From: Plasmopara viticola
Taxonomy: Eukaryota > Oomycota > Peronosporomycetes > Peronosporales > Peronosporaceae
Assembly: GCA_001695595.3 (NCBI GenBank)
Contig: MBPM02000008.1
Span: 434,001 to 498,000, forward strand
DNA: 64,000 bases
Direction of reading: 5' to 3'
A program made the position numbers and the translations under genes. Positions 44,269 to 56,281 of this stretch are shown here, piece after piece (position 1 is the first letter of the stretch; the number at the start of each line of letters is the position of its first letter). The notes beneath the pieces are model-generated. The model saw nothing but the letters and a program-made list of their open reading frames with translations, was not told where the DNA came from and made no database searches.

Positions 44269-47200
44269 ATGCGGCGGCGGCGTACGTACCGCGCCGCTCG
44301 CGTGCGGAATGGGAGTCAGGATACCAACTTGACTAGTGAAAATGCTTCGAGTTCATGTGCGGAAGCATCTAGTGCTTCGATAGCGTTGGATGGTTCCGTT
44401 GCGAGTACGAGGGGCTCCGCGATCCACGGGAACGTCAACGTGCGTCTGGATTTGAACGCCAGCGCGCTGAGCGTCGACGCGACAGGAACCATAGCCGTTT
44501 TAGCTGGACGGAAAGGGTTGCATCTTGTGGACTTGGAGACACCTTTCTTGCCGCCTGCTACGCTGTACTACCAGACGAAACTTGAGGTGACAGTCGTCAA
44601 GTGCAATCCGCACGCGCTGTTTAAGAGCCACGTCGCCTCATCTTGCAACCGAAATACGCTCATCTGGGATATAGCGAATGTTGGAGTAGGCTCTGATTCA
44701 TCTGCTGCAGTCGGGCTCGGTCAGGGCTCGTCTGAAATCTACAAACAGGGCAGAGGAGGAAGTGGTGATAGTAACTCGCAGGTGTCGACGCAGCCTCTAG
44801 TTGCTACTCTTCGAGCTCATACACGACCAGTAAGTGACGTTGCGTGGTCACCTATGGAGCCATCTTTGCTGGCAACAAGCTCAGCAGATGCCAAAACGCT
44901 GTTGTGGGATATGAGGTCACCGCAGAGACCCGTACAGACACTGAATGCCTCGAATACTAGTGTGATTCAGATGGAATGGAATCGAGTCGATGCCACGTCA
45001 CTAGCTACTGCTCATGATGGAGAAGTGCGTGTTTGGGATCTTCGTGCGGCTGGAGAGAGAGCAGTAGCACCTGTAGCGTTAATAACGGCTCATATGCAAA
45101 AGATTTACGGCTTGGACTGGCACCCGCAGCGCATGTACGAGTTAGTGACGTGCTCTGAAGACAAAACCGTTAAATTTTGGGATATTACGCAGCCAAGAGT
45201 GTGCCAGGGAATGCTTACGACAGGCGCACCAGTGTGGAGAGCACAGTACACGCCATTTGGTGAGGGCTTGGTCACAATTTCTCAGCGACTGGACAATACA
45301 ATTCGCCTTTGGGCGCTGTCTCACGGCCAAGAAAATTGTGGAGACATTAAGGAGACTGGAATCGTAAATGTCTCGGGCTTAAGCTCTGGATCTTCCGTGA
45401 CGGCTGAGCTTGTGCACTCGTTTGTGGGCCATAACGATTTAATCAAAGGAATGGCGTGGCGTGTACGACCCCAGACAAGTGTGTTTCAGCTAATATCATG
45501 GTCAAAGGATCAGGAATTACGACTATGGCATGTAGACGTGCCACAACTCGAGGCGTGCGGCTACGACACAGCATCGTATCTCGCGGAGGGCGCGCCGTCT
45601 GAGAATACCAATACCAGTGTACACCAGCAAACGGACGTTCGACGTATGGTACGGACGGACGTTGCTAAAATGCACACACAGCACTTTGTATACAGCCTTT
45701 CTGCCCTCAAAACTGACTTCGTTCCGCTCGTGATACCAAAGTCGGCAGTGCCACTGAGTACGAAAGAATATACACTACAGGGCAATGACAGCTCCCTGCA
45801 AGCACTCTTGGCATTGGAGGAAGAGCTTATTGAGGGCAATGGATCGCAAGCGCAGCCTGGAAACAGTGACGATGAAAGCCCAGAGGCAGACATGGATGAC
45901 GATCGATCGGATAAATCGACCAGCGCAAGCCATCGTGGTGCACATTCTAGCGATGCCAAAGCTCTGCCGTGTCCTCGAATATCTGGTGCAGCCTTCAGTG
46001 GTCCAAACATGTTGCTGGTCTTTGATTCACGGGTGGCAATCGGCCAATCGCGTAGCTCAGCCGTCCCCACTGCAGTTGCTACCGGCAAAGAGAACAAAAT
46101 CCAAGCGCCTTCAAATAAATTGCCGCGTACGTACGAAGAATTACTCGGCTTACGAGATTCCCGCTTTGCAACCAAGAAGAATAAGAAACCCCCTGCAAAG
46201 CTCCTTTCGTCGACTAACATGATGGGGTCGATAGACGTTGGTACATCTGACTGGGCAGGACAGCAGCAACAAGCACAGGATATGATTGATAATGGCGTGG
46301 GAGTCTTTGGCGAGGATGTCGAGACCCATGGATATCGTCGTGCGACCATGTACTATCCCTCTGGCGGTGGAGGTGTTGATGGAAACGATGATAGGATGAA
46401 CGAGTTGATGTCTTCCATTCATACAGGATCCGAATATTTGAACAAGTATTTTTCGAAAGCTGAGTATCATCTTCCTAAGAAAAATTCTGATCACTTACTC
46501 ACCATGTCGTCAAGTGCTACAGCTGGTCTACAGCCCTCTCCACGCTCAATCATCCGAAATAATACGTCAGAGCGATTGAAGCGTGTAGAGCAACCGACAC
46601 CGGCACTTAACCTGGATCTGAGTATTAGCGTGACAGTCCTCGACCTGTCCAAGCTGTGCGGTGTGTCTTCAATTTTAACGTACCAGACTGATCTGGCACC
46701 GCGCAGTGTCACATCTTCTAAAGTATCGTCTACGACAAGTTTAGTAGCAAAACGCAAGAAGAGCCAGATCGGAGCTTTGAATTGCTCCATGATCTCTTGG
46801 ATGCTGCAAGCAGCAGAAGAATTGCCCAACCAGCGTGGAATATCGTCAAAGAACTATCTGGCGCGTGAACTCCAGAACTTACGAATGGAAGGCGATACAA
46901 GCAAGTCACAAAGAGGCGACAACACTGTACCAATAAACGATACTTGTACAGCACTAGCCGCAACCTGTGCACAAAATGCACGGACAGCGATGTTGGCAGG
47001 ACGGCACGATTTGCAGCAGATTTGGTCGTTGCTGGAAATCTCAACGGCACCTGAGGTGGAGTTGCCTATTTACAAAAAGTGCGTGAATTCACCAACATCG
47101 CAAAGGCTGCAAACGTCACATCCTTGGAGTGCACACCCTTTTGGAAAGCGTCTTGTGCATAAAATACTCGACATGTACGAACGAGTTGGAGATGTTCCAA

Positions 47201-48487
47201 CGCTGGCATCGATTGTGTGTGCGCTCAAACCTAGCGAGCGTAAGGAACGAGCTGAGAGTCATAATGCGGTGACGCCCTCAGCAATTACAATGGAAGACCA
47301 GCTGCCAGTCGTGCGTGAGGACAGACGTTCAAGCACTGAAGACGTCGATCATTTTATGAAGTCCATCGCAGGTGCTACCACAAGTGTCAGCAGTGGCATA
47401 CGTTCTAAACATTCGTCGTCTAATACTCTGTCCCAATTAATAACTGATTTCAGTGACGCTCCTCCCGTCATGAGAGGAACTCGACGGTCAAGTAGCCACA
47501 GTGAAGGTCGTTCCCAGGGCCTTTTGTTCGATAAAGATGCAACGATGCGCGTGCTTAAAGACTGGCCAATGGTCAGTAATGGGACGAGCAGCAACACATT
47601 AAGTCGACAATCGAGCCCCAATCGAGACCACACATTTGGTATTAATCGCGATGGAAAAGCAGCTCTATCCGGTTGGAAAATGGACTTTGAGCGGTTAGAG
47701 AATCCATTTAAGACTTGGAGTGGTAATTCTGGAAGAGAAGCTCCTCCTCCACGACTGACTGCCGAAACTTTCCAGCCTCCTAACCAAACATTTGACGGCG
47801 AGTCACCCGCACCTTCAGTGAAGGTGTCCGCATCTCCGCGAGTCGATCCTGTATCTCCTTTCTCATTGCACGGACCTCTTGGTGGGCCAAGTAGAAAAGA
47901 AGAAGTAGATGCGACTGATCGAGTGCTGTTGCAATTAAGTTTTCGCTCGATGGAGGACGATAAATATTTGCTCTCAGCACTTCCAAAAGACGAGGCTCGC
48001 TATGACGTTTACAAAGAAGCTTATGCAGATGTGCTGTACCGCTATGGTGCAATGAATTTGCGCAACGAAGTACTAAAGACAAAGTCCCACGGCGCGCACG
48101 ATTCGCGTGGTATCTCGATGGGACTGATTTGTGGTTCGTGTTCTTCGGTGCGTATGAGTCTAGCAAATACGGTGATTTATGATTATTCTAAAGAAACGCG
48201 ACCATTTTTTTGCACAGAAAACAATTGATCCGGTATGCTCGAGCTGTCGGGACTTTGCATTGCGGTGCTCCGTGTGCCAGCTCGTGGTACGAGGTCAGTC
48301 AATGTTCTGCATGACTTGCGGACACGGTGGTCACACTACACACCTTCGCGAGTGGTTTGAGGTCGAATCGGCATGTCCAACTGGCTGCGGGTGCTGGTGC
48401 AAACAAGCGACTGCCACGATGCCAGCCTTCCAGCCGGAAGAGCAGGAGACCGACCATAATGTCCAGTCGAGGTCAAACTCGTTTTAA
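44269..48487 (+). CDS. WDR59: GATOR2 subunit WDR59
   Basis: Subunit of GATOR2, which signals amino-acid sufficiency to TORC1 at lysosome/vacuole membranes. My model is join(44269..48147, 48218..48487), 1382 residues, longer than human (974) because of low-complexity Ser-rich insertions. I use the ATG at 44269; the frame is open 12 bases further from a GTG. N-terminal WD40 repeats show VAWSPMEPSLLATSSADAKT, LLWDMR, TSLATAHDGEVRVWDLR, LVTCSEDKTVKFWDI and QLISWSKDQELRLW. A 70-bp GTGCGT...CAG intron near the end hides the C-terminal zinc module: CSSC, CSVC, FCMTCGHGGHTTHLREWF and CPTGCGCWC, the hallmark of WDR59/WDR24/MIOS. Reading through the intron would stop at TENN and remove it. Confidence 0.93.
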
Positions 48488-48556
48488 CGAGACTGCACTA
48501 ATTAAGGTGGTCCACTCCAATACTAACCAATCATCAATTGACAGTAGTGCATTAAA

Positions 48557-49093
48557 ATGCGTGGAAGTGGCTTGAGTATTGAGCGGTTTGTTAAGGGCAA
48601 GGCGCAACGATCTAAGAGCGATGCCAAGAGCAAAAAGAAAGTCATTATCCATAAGGCCCAGCGTCGGCGTCAGTACGAGAAGGTAAAGAAACGCGAGGAG
48701 AGCGCAGCAGCTGGTGGTGCTGGGGAGATTGGGTCGTCGTTTTACGATCGGTTCTTTAGCGAGCTCAAAAACGGCAATATAGACGATAGCGCAGAGAACG
48801 TGGAGGCACGTATTGACAAGAATTACCAGGAGAAAAAAGAGAGGAAGCAAGTGGTGAAGCCCGATCCGTTTTTCAAGGCCAAGAAAAAAGCGACCATTAC
48901 AAAATTGGAGAAGCAGCGAAGTCGCGGGGAGAAACAAAAGCGCATTGCGACGGTGGAGAAGAAAGTGATTCAGCGGAAAAAGCGTCATGTGAAATTAAGT
49001 CAGCGCACAACAACAGGGCAGCCTATCGTAAAGAATCACATCAACGACATTTTGTCACGACTGCAGGCAGAAAAGGAGAGAGAAGGAAAATGA
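48557..49093 (+). CDS. rRNA-processing protein FYV7 / CCDC59 family
   Basis: A 178-residue, very basic, helical nucleolar-type protein. The C-terminal sequence LSQRTTTGQPIVKNHINDIL followed by SRLQ matches the conserved end of FYV7/CCDC59 proteins (human MTKKTRKGQPNLNVQMEYLLQKIQ). A KPDPFFKAKKKA segment and long Lys/Arg/Glu helices lie before it. Yeast FYV7 acts in 35S pre-rRNA processing in the SSU processome. The rest of the protein is diverged, so the call rests mainly on the C-terminal motif. It starts 69 bp after the WDR59 stop on the same strand and is convergent with the ACP gene. Confidence 0.75.
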   Translation: MRGSGLSIERFVKGKAQRSKSDAKSKKKVIIHKAQRRRQYEKVKKREESAAAGGAGEIGSSFYDRFFSELKNGNIDDSAENVEARIDKNYQEKKERKQVVKPDPFFKAKKKATITKLEKQRSRGEKQKRIATVEKKVIQRKKRHVKLSQRTTTGQPIVKNHINDILSRLQAEKEREGK

Positions 49094-49353
49094 GGCTATT
49101 TGTATCTTCGATGAGAATGTTACTGTAATAGTTACCATCTATCAGCAAGATCGACTATTGACAAGAGATCGTTTCATTTATCAAGGCGAGATGTTTAATG
49201 CACGAAAAGCACCACCGAGCCAATTTCTTATTGTTGCCGCCATCTATCAGCTATACCCTTCATCTGACTCGTTACCAAGCAGCGAATCTCGCTCAATGCT
49301 GTACCCAATCTAGCAGCAGAACCAAAGCAAACACCACAACTACATCGCATAGC

Positions 49354-49713
49354 TTACTTGGCCATAGGGTGAGCAGCGACGTAGTCGATGACTTGTGCGG
49401 GCGTCAGTAGCTTCTCCGACTCGTTGTCTGGAATCTCGATAGTAAATTCTTCTTCCATAGCCATCACAACCTCCACTACATCTAGCGAATCGAGGCCCAA
49501 ATCCTCTTGAAACTTGGCACTTTCCTTAACAGCGTCTTCGTCCACCTTTTCAAAGTTCTTGACAACACTTAGAACCCGCTCACTCACTTCGTTGCGATCC
49601 AAAAACGTCTGCGCGCTAAAGAATCGCATGGGTGATGTACGGGCGACTACGAATCGCGGGCGCACTACGGAGCGTGACAGGGGGCGGAGAGCGGCAACGA
49701 CGCGGTTCATCAT
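49354..49713 (-). CDS. NDUFAB1: Mitochondrial acyl carrier protein (NDUFAB1 type)
   Basis: Carrier of 4'-phosphopantetheine-linked acyl chains for mitochondrial fatty acid and lipoate synthesis; in most eukaryotes it is also a complex I subunit and an LYR-protein partner. A 119-residue intronless ORF starting at the ATG at 49713 (upstream in-frame starts are GTG). Residues 1-40 are an Arg/Ser/Ala-rich presequence. The carrier domain has [37 protein letters not shown] with the phosphopantetheine serine of DSL, and a C-terminal [12 protein letters not shown] helix. It is head-to-head with a coiled-coil gene (114 bp). Confidence 0.95.
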   Translation of the reverse strand: MMNRVVAALRPLSRSVVRPRFVVARTSPMRFFSAQTFLDRNEVSERVLSVVKNFEKVDEDAVKESAKFQEDLGLDSLDVVEVVMAMEEEFTIEIPDNESEKLLTPAQVIDYVAAHPMAK

Positions 49714-49827
49714 GGGCTTAAGGCTCTGCGAGTGATTCGCAACCACAAATGAAGGGAGGTTTGCTTTGTTGCAACATTCATCTTAAGTTTATTTTTTGTA
49801 TACGGCAATTATCACGGGAATTTGGGA
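49714..49827. promoter_or_regulatory. 114-bp bidirectional promoter, ACP / coiled-coil gene
   Basis: The gap between divergent start codons must contain both promoters. It includes an ATTCATCTTAAGTTTATTTTTTG tract, here noted only as AT-rich. Function is inferred from position. Confidence 0.4.
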
Positions 49828-50916
49828 ATGTTGCGCGACAGTTTCCCTTATCAAGACTTGTACTATATCATGCAAGCCGATACTGCAGCACTGGCACAGG
49901 CAGTCGAAGCACCGCAGGATGAAGTACAGCAGGCACGCGATTGGTGGGGTGCACGTGAGCTAGATGTAGAGCGTGAACAGGCGTTGATCCTCCAGCGCCG
50001 CATGGAGGCGCAGCGAGCGCAGCTGCATGCGTTCAAGACAGAGCAGAGCAAATGGGAGCACGAGTTGCAGTTGCGAATTTCAAAGTACGCGCACGACCGG
50101 AAGCTATTAAGTGAGCAAAATGTAGAGCTACAAGAGGAGCTTACGATTATGGAAGAAAAATTGGCACAGCACCAGAGCGAGATGAATATTCAGGTACAGC
50201 ACGTGATTGAGTTGGAAGGGATGCTGCGCGAGAATCAGATTGATGCACTACAGATGCGCAAGTTGCAAGACAAAAACGAAGAGCTACAGCACGTATGTCA
50301 CTCTTTCTACTATGAGTCAAGTGAGGCATTTAACATGTTGATTTTAGCGTCTGCGACAATGGGAAAGGATCTATCGCGACGAGAAGCTGAACTTTGTAAG
50401 AGAGCAGAAAACGCAGCAAGATGAGCTATTAAATGAGCTGGAACGCCTATTGGCTAAATCAGAGGATAAGTTAGTGCAACGAGAGGGAGAAATCGAGTCT
50501 GAAGATCGAACTCCCGAACAAGCTTGGCAATCGACAAGACGGAGAAAAGAAGTCATTGACGATGATCCTCTTTTGATGCGGATCAAGGAATTAGAGGCGG
50601 CGTGCAAGCAAAAGGTGAATTTTGAGGAAGCACAAATGAAGTGCTCAAGATTGCTCGTTGACGTGGTTGTGTAACTGGTTGTGCCAGGATCAAAAAATTT
50701 GCTCACTGAAAGAGGTAGTAGAGCAGCAGGAAACGACATTTGACGAGAAGATGAAGATTGTAACAGCTAAGTATGACCAGGTCAAGGCAATAAACCTGGC
50801 ATTGCAGGTAAAGTTACAGGATTTTAATGTATTTGTTCCACTTTGCTGGTCCTAACTCAAGTTCTCGTGCCTGATTCATCTAGAAACGATTTGTTTCCAA
50901 TCTAACGGAGTCCTGA
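49828..50916 (+). CDS. Coiled-coil protein of unknown function
   Basis: My model is join(49828..50292, 50348..50614, 50688..50807, 50884..50916), 294 residues. All introns are in phase: 55 bp, 73 bp, and 76 bp (with a CTAAC branch-like site). Almost the whole chain is predicted coiled coil rich in Glu, Gln, Lys and Arg, for example ELQLRISKYAHDRKLLSEQN, HRLRQWERIYRDEKLNFVRE and SLKEVVEQQETTFDEK. The N terminus (MLRDSFPYQDLYYIMQADTA) is not a signal peptide. It resembles centrosomal or ciliary/basal-body coiled-coil proteins in composition, but I cannot assign an orthologue. The last exon is only 11 codons and is the least certain part. Confidence 0.7.
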
Positions 50917-51049
50917 ATTCGCTTTGCTTCGACCGAATTGTATCAATATTGAATAGACAACTCCACCCACCGTGATAGGATTAATTTCGTATTGAAAAAA
51001 TTGTATAAAGCCATCACAACGCGAGTCGGCAATTTTTGTCCACTCTGGC

Positions 51050-51388
51050 TTACTGCTGTACTTGTATTTTGTACTTTCGCTGCCACTCATCAGCAGCTTG
51101 CTCCTTCTGCTTGATATTCTCGTTCAGTTGTGCCAGTACCTGAGCGATGCCGTCGCGATTGGCTGTCACGGCGGGTAGAACCTCTTGCACTGTGCGCTCC
51201 ACCAAAACGCCACCGACCATGCGGTACGCTTTACGGTCGCTTGGTAGCTCTTTGAGCGTCTGGATCACACGATCGTGTTCTGTAGTCTCTGACTCTAGCT
51301 CAGAGATCTTTTCTGCTATCTGCCGCACCTCGGCGCGCAGACTCTTGTAGGTAGCCACCACTTGCTGCTCAGTGATTTGCTCCGACAT
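51050..51388 (-). CDS. PFDN2: Prefoldin subunit 2
   Basis: Beta-type subunit of the cytosolic prefoldin hexamer, which hands unfolded actin and tubulin to the CCT chaperonin. A 112-residue intronless ORF starting MSEQITEQQVVATYKSLRAE (ATG at 51388; the upstream in-frame start is GTG). Two helices flank the beta hairpin DRKAYRMVGGVLVERTVQEV, the diagnostic PFDN2 segment (human RKCYRMVGGVLVERTVKEV). The distal helix ends NIKQKEQAADEWQRKYKI. It is shorter than human (154) because the C-terminal extension is absent. It is head-to-head with eS21 and convergent with the coiled-coil gene. Confidence 0.95.
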   Translation of the reverse strand: MSEQITEQQVVATYKSLRAEVRQIAEKISELESETTEHDRVIQTLKELPSDRKAYRMVGGVLVERTVQEVLPAVTANRDGIAQVLAQLNENIKQKEQAADEWQRKYKIQVQQ

Positions 51389-51565
51389 CGATAATCTCTC
51401 TCTCTCGGTGTGCGCCACGCCAGGTAGTATTAAATATGAAAGAGGCCTTGACTTGATCTTTGTAAGGATGACCGGTAACGCACAGTCAGGGCCATTGGTT
51501 TGAAGGCATTTACGCCCGGACTTTTACCACTATTGCGATATTCAACTGACTCGAGACAAGTGATC
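51389..51565. promoter_or_regulatory. 177-bp bidirectional promoter, PFDN2 / eS21
   Basis: The gap between divergent start codons must hold both transcription starts. It has a CTCTCTCTCTC-like pyrimidine run next to PFDN2. No TATA box was recognised. Function is inferred from position. Confidence 0.4.
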
Positions 51566-51871
51566 ATGCAGAACGAAGCCGGCCAGTCAATCGACATTTA
51601 TATCCCGCGCAAGTGGTGCGTTTTATGACTAGAATTGCTTTGGTGTGACAAGTGCTAATGTTCTAATCTACTGATCGATAGCTCGTGGACCAACCGCATC
51701 CTTGCGGCTAAGGACCACGCCTCGGTGCAAATCAACGTCGGCCGCGTCAATGCTAATGGCATTTTCACGGGTGAGTCGGACACCTTTGCTCTCGCTGGCT
51801 ACATTCGTCACCACGGTGAAGGCGACATTGCCATCACCGAGCTGTCTCGCCAAGCGGACGCTAGGATCTAA
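51566..51871 (+). CDS. RPS21: Small-subunit ribosomal protein eS21
   Basis: Small structural protein of the 40S subunit. My model is join(51566..51615, 51682..51871), 79 residues, against 83 in human. Exon 1 gives MQNEAGQSIDIYIPRK; a 66-bp GTGCGT...TAG intron splits the next cysteine codon. Exon 2 continues with the family core NRILAAKDHASVQINVGRVN, then FTGESDTFALAGYIRHHGEG and DIAITELSRQ. Neither exon alone is long enough to be found easily by ORF length, and exon 1 has only 16 full codons. Confidence 0.95.
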
Positions 51872-52247
51872 GTTGAACACGTCGTCGTGTCCATGCTATT
51901 GCCATTCAGCGAAAATGATGCCAATGTCTTAGCGCCGTGCATTTTTGTGCTGGATTGGCAGATTGTTTAAGAAGAAAGGCATTATACTTTGCTGGTATTG
52001 CTTACGGAGTCGGTTGTCTTGGGTTTGACAACGCTTTCGTCTTGATCGGTCGTGGCCTTACAAGTAAACTTTGATTAAGCGGACGAGCAAGAATAAAGTA
52101 GTTTAGCCCCAACAAATTGTGCCGTCTTAATATTATTAGATTGTCCTAAACCTTTGATGACGTGAGGCAAGAAAAGGTTTATCCCTGATTACTCATGCAC
52201 AAGACACATTATTTGACAGTCATGTCTTCAAAAAGCATGCGATGGCT

Positions 52248-52584
52248 TTAACGAACCTGCGGACCGCGCTGCACCATGGCCTCTGACACCACCTTCATCG
52301 TGTCGATGTATCTATTGATGCACAGAGCTAAACAATTTTGCTGCTTGCCGTCTAATTTGCCATGAGGGCGTGATATACACTTGTCAAAACACTTTTCCTG
52401 CAAGTTTTGAGTCAGCTCTTGCAGCGCCTGCTGCTGCACTTCCGAGCGGACCTACATCAATTTGGCATACGGCGATTGATCAATTGACTCACAAGGAAAC
52501 GAGTGATTATTATCACGATGGCTTAATACATACACGGTTCACGAGCTCCGCCTTTTGCTGGGGAGTAAAGTTTGCGCCGTCCAT
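52248..52584 (-). CDS. TIM13: Mitochondrial import chaperone TIM13
   Basis: Small Tim protein that, with TIM8, escorts hydrophobic precursors through the intermembrane space. My model is complement(join(52248..52451, 52534..52584)), 84 residues. Exon 1 encodes MDGANFTPQQKAELVNR. An 82-bp GTATGT...TAG intron follows. Exon 2 gives VRSEVQQQALQELTQNLQEK and then the twin CX3C motifs, CFDKC and CLALC, separated by 15 residues (ISRPHGKLDGKQQNC region). The GKLD spacing and ALQEL helix fit TIM13 better than TIM8, TIM9 or TIM10. An alternative donor two codons earlier is possible. This is the last gene of island D. Confidence 0.88.
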
Positions 52585-53297
52585 GCTTCTTGCTGTATGC
52601 TTGCCACCACCACTAGTCGATTCTGTTCAAGGAATCTTTAATATACATAATTGCGAAATATAATTTTTCACAAATTAAGGATTTTAAAGGGCCTAATGTT
52701 AGTCAAGTAAGCGATTTAATGTTTTTAGGCGTGATCGCTGATTTGGGAAGCGGCAATTTGTGTTTTACGCTACCCGACACACATCAACTATACAGCCGAA
52801 GACAATGTGGTTGGTAAAACCAGTTTACCATGCGTTGCGGTACAAGTATTTGTGCAGATGCTGGCTACCTTCCCGATTCACGCAAGAGTCGAATTTAATT
52901 AGACTACTTGACACCTTAAGCAGCTAAAGATCAACACAACGAGCTATCGCAGCAGCTTTAACGGGCCAGTCCAAAATCGTTGCATTATAAAATAACAGTA
53001 GGTTGTCTCGAGTGCGTTTAGCTACAGCGCCTCATCAACTTTCCTGCATAGGATTTAGTGTAAAGAGCAAGTTTCCTCCAATTCGTGTACGTACAAATTT
53101 AATAACTTCTTTACTGCGTAAATACAGCACGGGTTTGTCAGGATCAATCAAACGATGTTAGCACATGCTCAACGACAACCAGCTAGAAGTTAGCTCCTTG
53201 CGAAATCTTTTAGAAGTAGAAAAGATGCGGAACCCGTTTACGAGAGTTCCTTTCACGACACAACAAAATAGTTCTTAATCTCAGTCACATGATCGGA

Positions 53298-53752
53298 TCA
53301 AAACCGTTTGGTGGGTTCGATTGAGTGGCGTGCAAGCACGTACACGGCAAAAGCGATATATGGACATGTGTAGGTGGTTAGATACAATAGAGCGCGGCCA
53401 GTAAAAACTATCACCCATGTTTTCTTCACTGCCATGCCTAGGCCCGGTATGTCAGCTTGAATTTTGAGATTTGCACAACATGGGAGGACTAAGGGTTTAA
53501 AGACCTCCAAAATATACACGGGTGAAGCTTCTTTTCGGTGCAGCTTACCTGATGCAACACAACAATTTTGTTATCTGACAACCTCAGTATACCAGACAGA
53601 TTGACGTTTGTGTGTATGCTCTCGCTCGGATTCGGCCTGCAAAAAAACATTATCACATCCTTCATTGCCACGTCATTGCTCACTATAATGATGTCATCAG
53701 CACAATTTCCAATAGAGGCCTTCTCGGTACCTCTCATCTTGATAAAAAGCAC
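53298..53752 (-). mobile_element. Ty1/copia reverse transcriptase remnant
   Basis: Two overlapping minus-strand frames together give the end of a copia RT. CADDIIIVSNDV corresponds to the YVDDxxxxSN catalytic block, with the leading YV altered to CA. ALLYLTTYTCPYIAFAVYVL followed by ARHSIEPTKRF corresponds to the GSLLYLTxxTRPDIxxAV...SR....PT..H block, with the conserved R and D lost. Stops and a frameshift lie between them. No integrase, RNase H or LTR can be joined to it with confidence. Confidence 0.8.
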
Positions 53753-56281
53753 GAAAGCATTCTTTCGTCAGAAATTGCAGCTGCAAAAAAGTATGTACCA
53801 ACATTTTGCCAGCTTTATTTTAATTAATCTTATGTTGTACAGCAAATGCAAGCTTTAACCTATTCGACCCCTCGACACAAAATATATAATGGATCCTTAT
53901 ATAGTGCTCTTCATCAATGATCAAGCTCAAGTAGGCTGCTTGAGGCGCTGTGTAGTCGTTCATGCATTAGTAAGATCAAAGCGTGCAGTAAAGATATTTC
54001 TTGTTCAAAAGCTGACATATCGAATCGCTTCCATTCATTTCAGTTACTTTAATGGTTTTTATGAGGGGCCTTTGGGCTACGCGTCGGCGTATGAATACTT
54101 ATCTATCCTTTACCTGGGGTTATGTTTGCCATTTGGTGTCTATCTGCACCAACCTCGCCCAAGGTTTGAGAAACTGAAATTTCACGTCAAATGAAAACCG
54201 GGAGCTTCCAGTAGGAGCCAAGGCAGCCGACTGGAATTTTTTTCGAGCGTCTAAAGGAGCTAAAGCTCGACAGAATTAAACTTCAAATAGCTCTTTGCTC
54301 GATCGCACGCAACAAGTTTGCAAACCCAAATATTGGTGCTCAAGGCAAACGTGAAGAACTCAATATGCCATAGTCGGCCCTTCCCAAATTCAAGGTGTTA
54401 TTCAATTGTATTTGTCAATCCTGTGTCGAAAGAAGTCATTCATCTTCGAGCATATCATCGTGAGAATATCACTATTCACTTACAAACAAATAAAGGGTCA
54501 TTGTACCTAGTATCCCTTTCAGTGTGTCTCCCTCGAAGTCGCTCTCTTTGGAATTAAGCTTGGATATAAGATATAAATTTATCAAAAAAAAGGCATGGCT
54601 GGAGCAACATGAATTATAGATTGACCAAAACCCAAAAAACTCTAGTGCTTTGACCTTGCTTTTAATAGAGCTCTGATGGGTCATGAACTTACTTTGGCTG
54701 AAAATCAAAAGCGCTGGATCGCGGGCACTGGATCCAATATGTTAAAATGTTGGGCATCGATGTGCCGGAGATGGGCACTGAGAACGAGGCAGGAACGTGG
54801 GGTGGCGTTGAACCACAAAGCAATGCTCGAAGGGAGCAGCATTTGTTGCAGTCGGGTGATGGCATAGCTGGCGATAAGCGTAGAGAGTATTGGCATGGTA
54901 CTACTTCTACACGTGGAGTGACACGTAGGTGCATGCATGACGTGGCACTCGTTGCATCAAAGATCTAATTAGCTTTAAGCAAATGCAGTATAACTTAGGC
55001 GCTCGTGGTTGGGCAGGGTGTCCACCAAATCGTGCTTGTTTAAAACAGTACTTGCTGCACGTCGTCAGCAGTGTAATTACTGTATGTCGGTGAAATGGCA
55101 CTTCACATACTTATCGTTAGCAGACCATGAAATGCATGGTTGATTGTAGGCAATGCATCAAGGGTGTGGCACTGGCAGTAGGCGTGGTGGGCACATACTC
55201 ACAGATAGACTCTCGTCGTATTCGGCATCTGCTGTTTGTCCGGCGTGGCACATCCGAAGTATTCGAGGCTTCGCCTTTTTACGCACGTGAGCTGGCACAT
55301 TTTACGAAGTAACAATGTATGTAGGCAAACGTTCTGTCGGACGTCAATGAAGACATCGGTGTGTCAATGCATAGCTGTGTTGACACGAATACGACACGGA
55401 AAGTGTCGTAGAGGTTGCAAATCTCGTCAAGAAAAGCTAAACGGCCGCGCATGGCGCTTATCGAGCAGATAAGAGCGTATTTCACTGTTGGATAATGTCA
55501 GGAAGCAGCTGAAAGAAAATTGTTTCCCTGGCGAATGTTGAGCTTCGCCAACGCTCATACTTCCTTAAAAATGAGCAAGGAAAGTTCGTTTATATATGTA
55601 CATTCGTAGTAAGGATGGGGACGGCCTCCGATGGCTGCTAGTCTGACAGCTATTGTCGTATTGGTGTGATGTTGGGAAAATAAGGACAGACGACTTGTGC
55701 AATCGTTAGAGCCTGAAAAAACTGACTTTATGACGCACGAACGCCACAAGACAAGACGCGCAGCGGTAGCTATGACGATGAATCTTAGGAATTACATGAC
55801 ATAAGTGTCCAGCGCTTATATTAAGGGCCTCGAGGACCTGATAGCGCCTTACATAATCTGCCAAGGTTGGCTGCAAGAGCAATCGGGCACGTTCTTCCGG
55901 CTTTGCAGGGGCATGCGATCCTCGTGGAAATTGCAAGAACAAGGCAATCATTGACTGTTTAAGGGCTATTTATCCCGCAAAGGCATTCGATTTCTTTTGC
56001 GAAGAAGAATAAAAGAAAACTTTGTTGGGCACCATAAAGTACTTGCGGTATGTTTAAGATATCCTACTTCACACGACTGGCTTCAATACAATTGCCCAAA
56101 AGCCGCTGCGATTTGGATCAAAATTCCGGACGCTAGAATGGTAATTCAGGGATATTTGGCCATAAAAATATTCATACTCACGCTCGGTAAATAAGTCTTT
56201 GCGCCTATCTTGGCATTATTCAAAAGTCGAGATAATTTCGAAATTAAATTGACTCCGATCTATCTACGCTTGCGAAGATTA

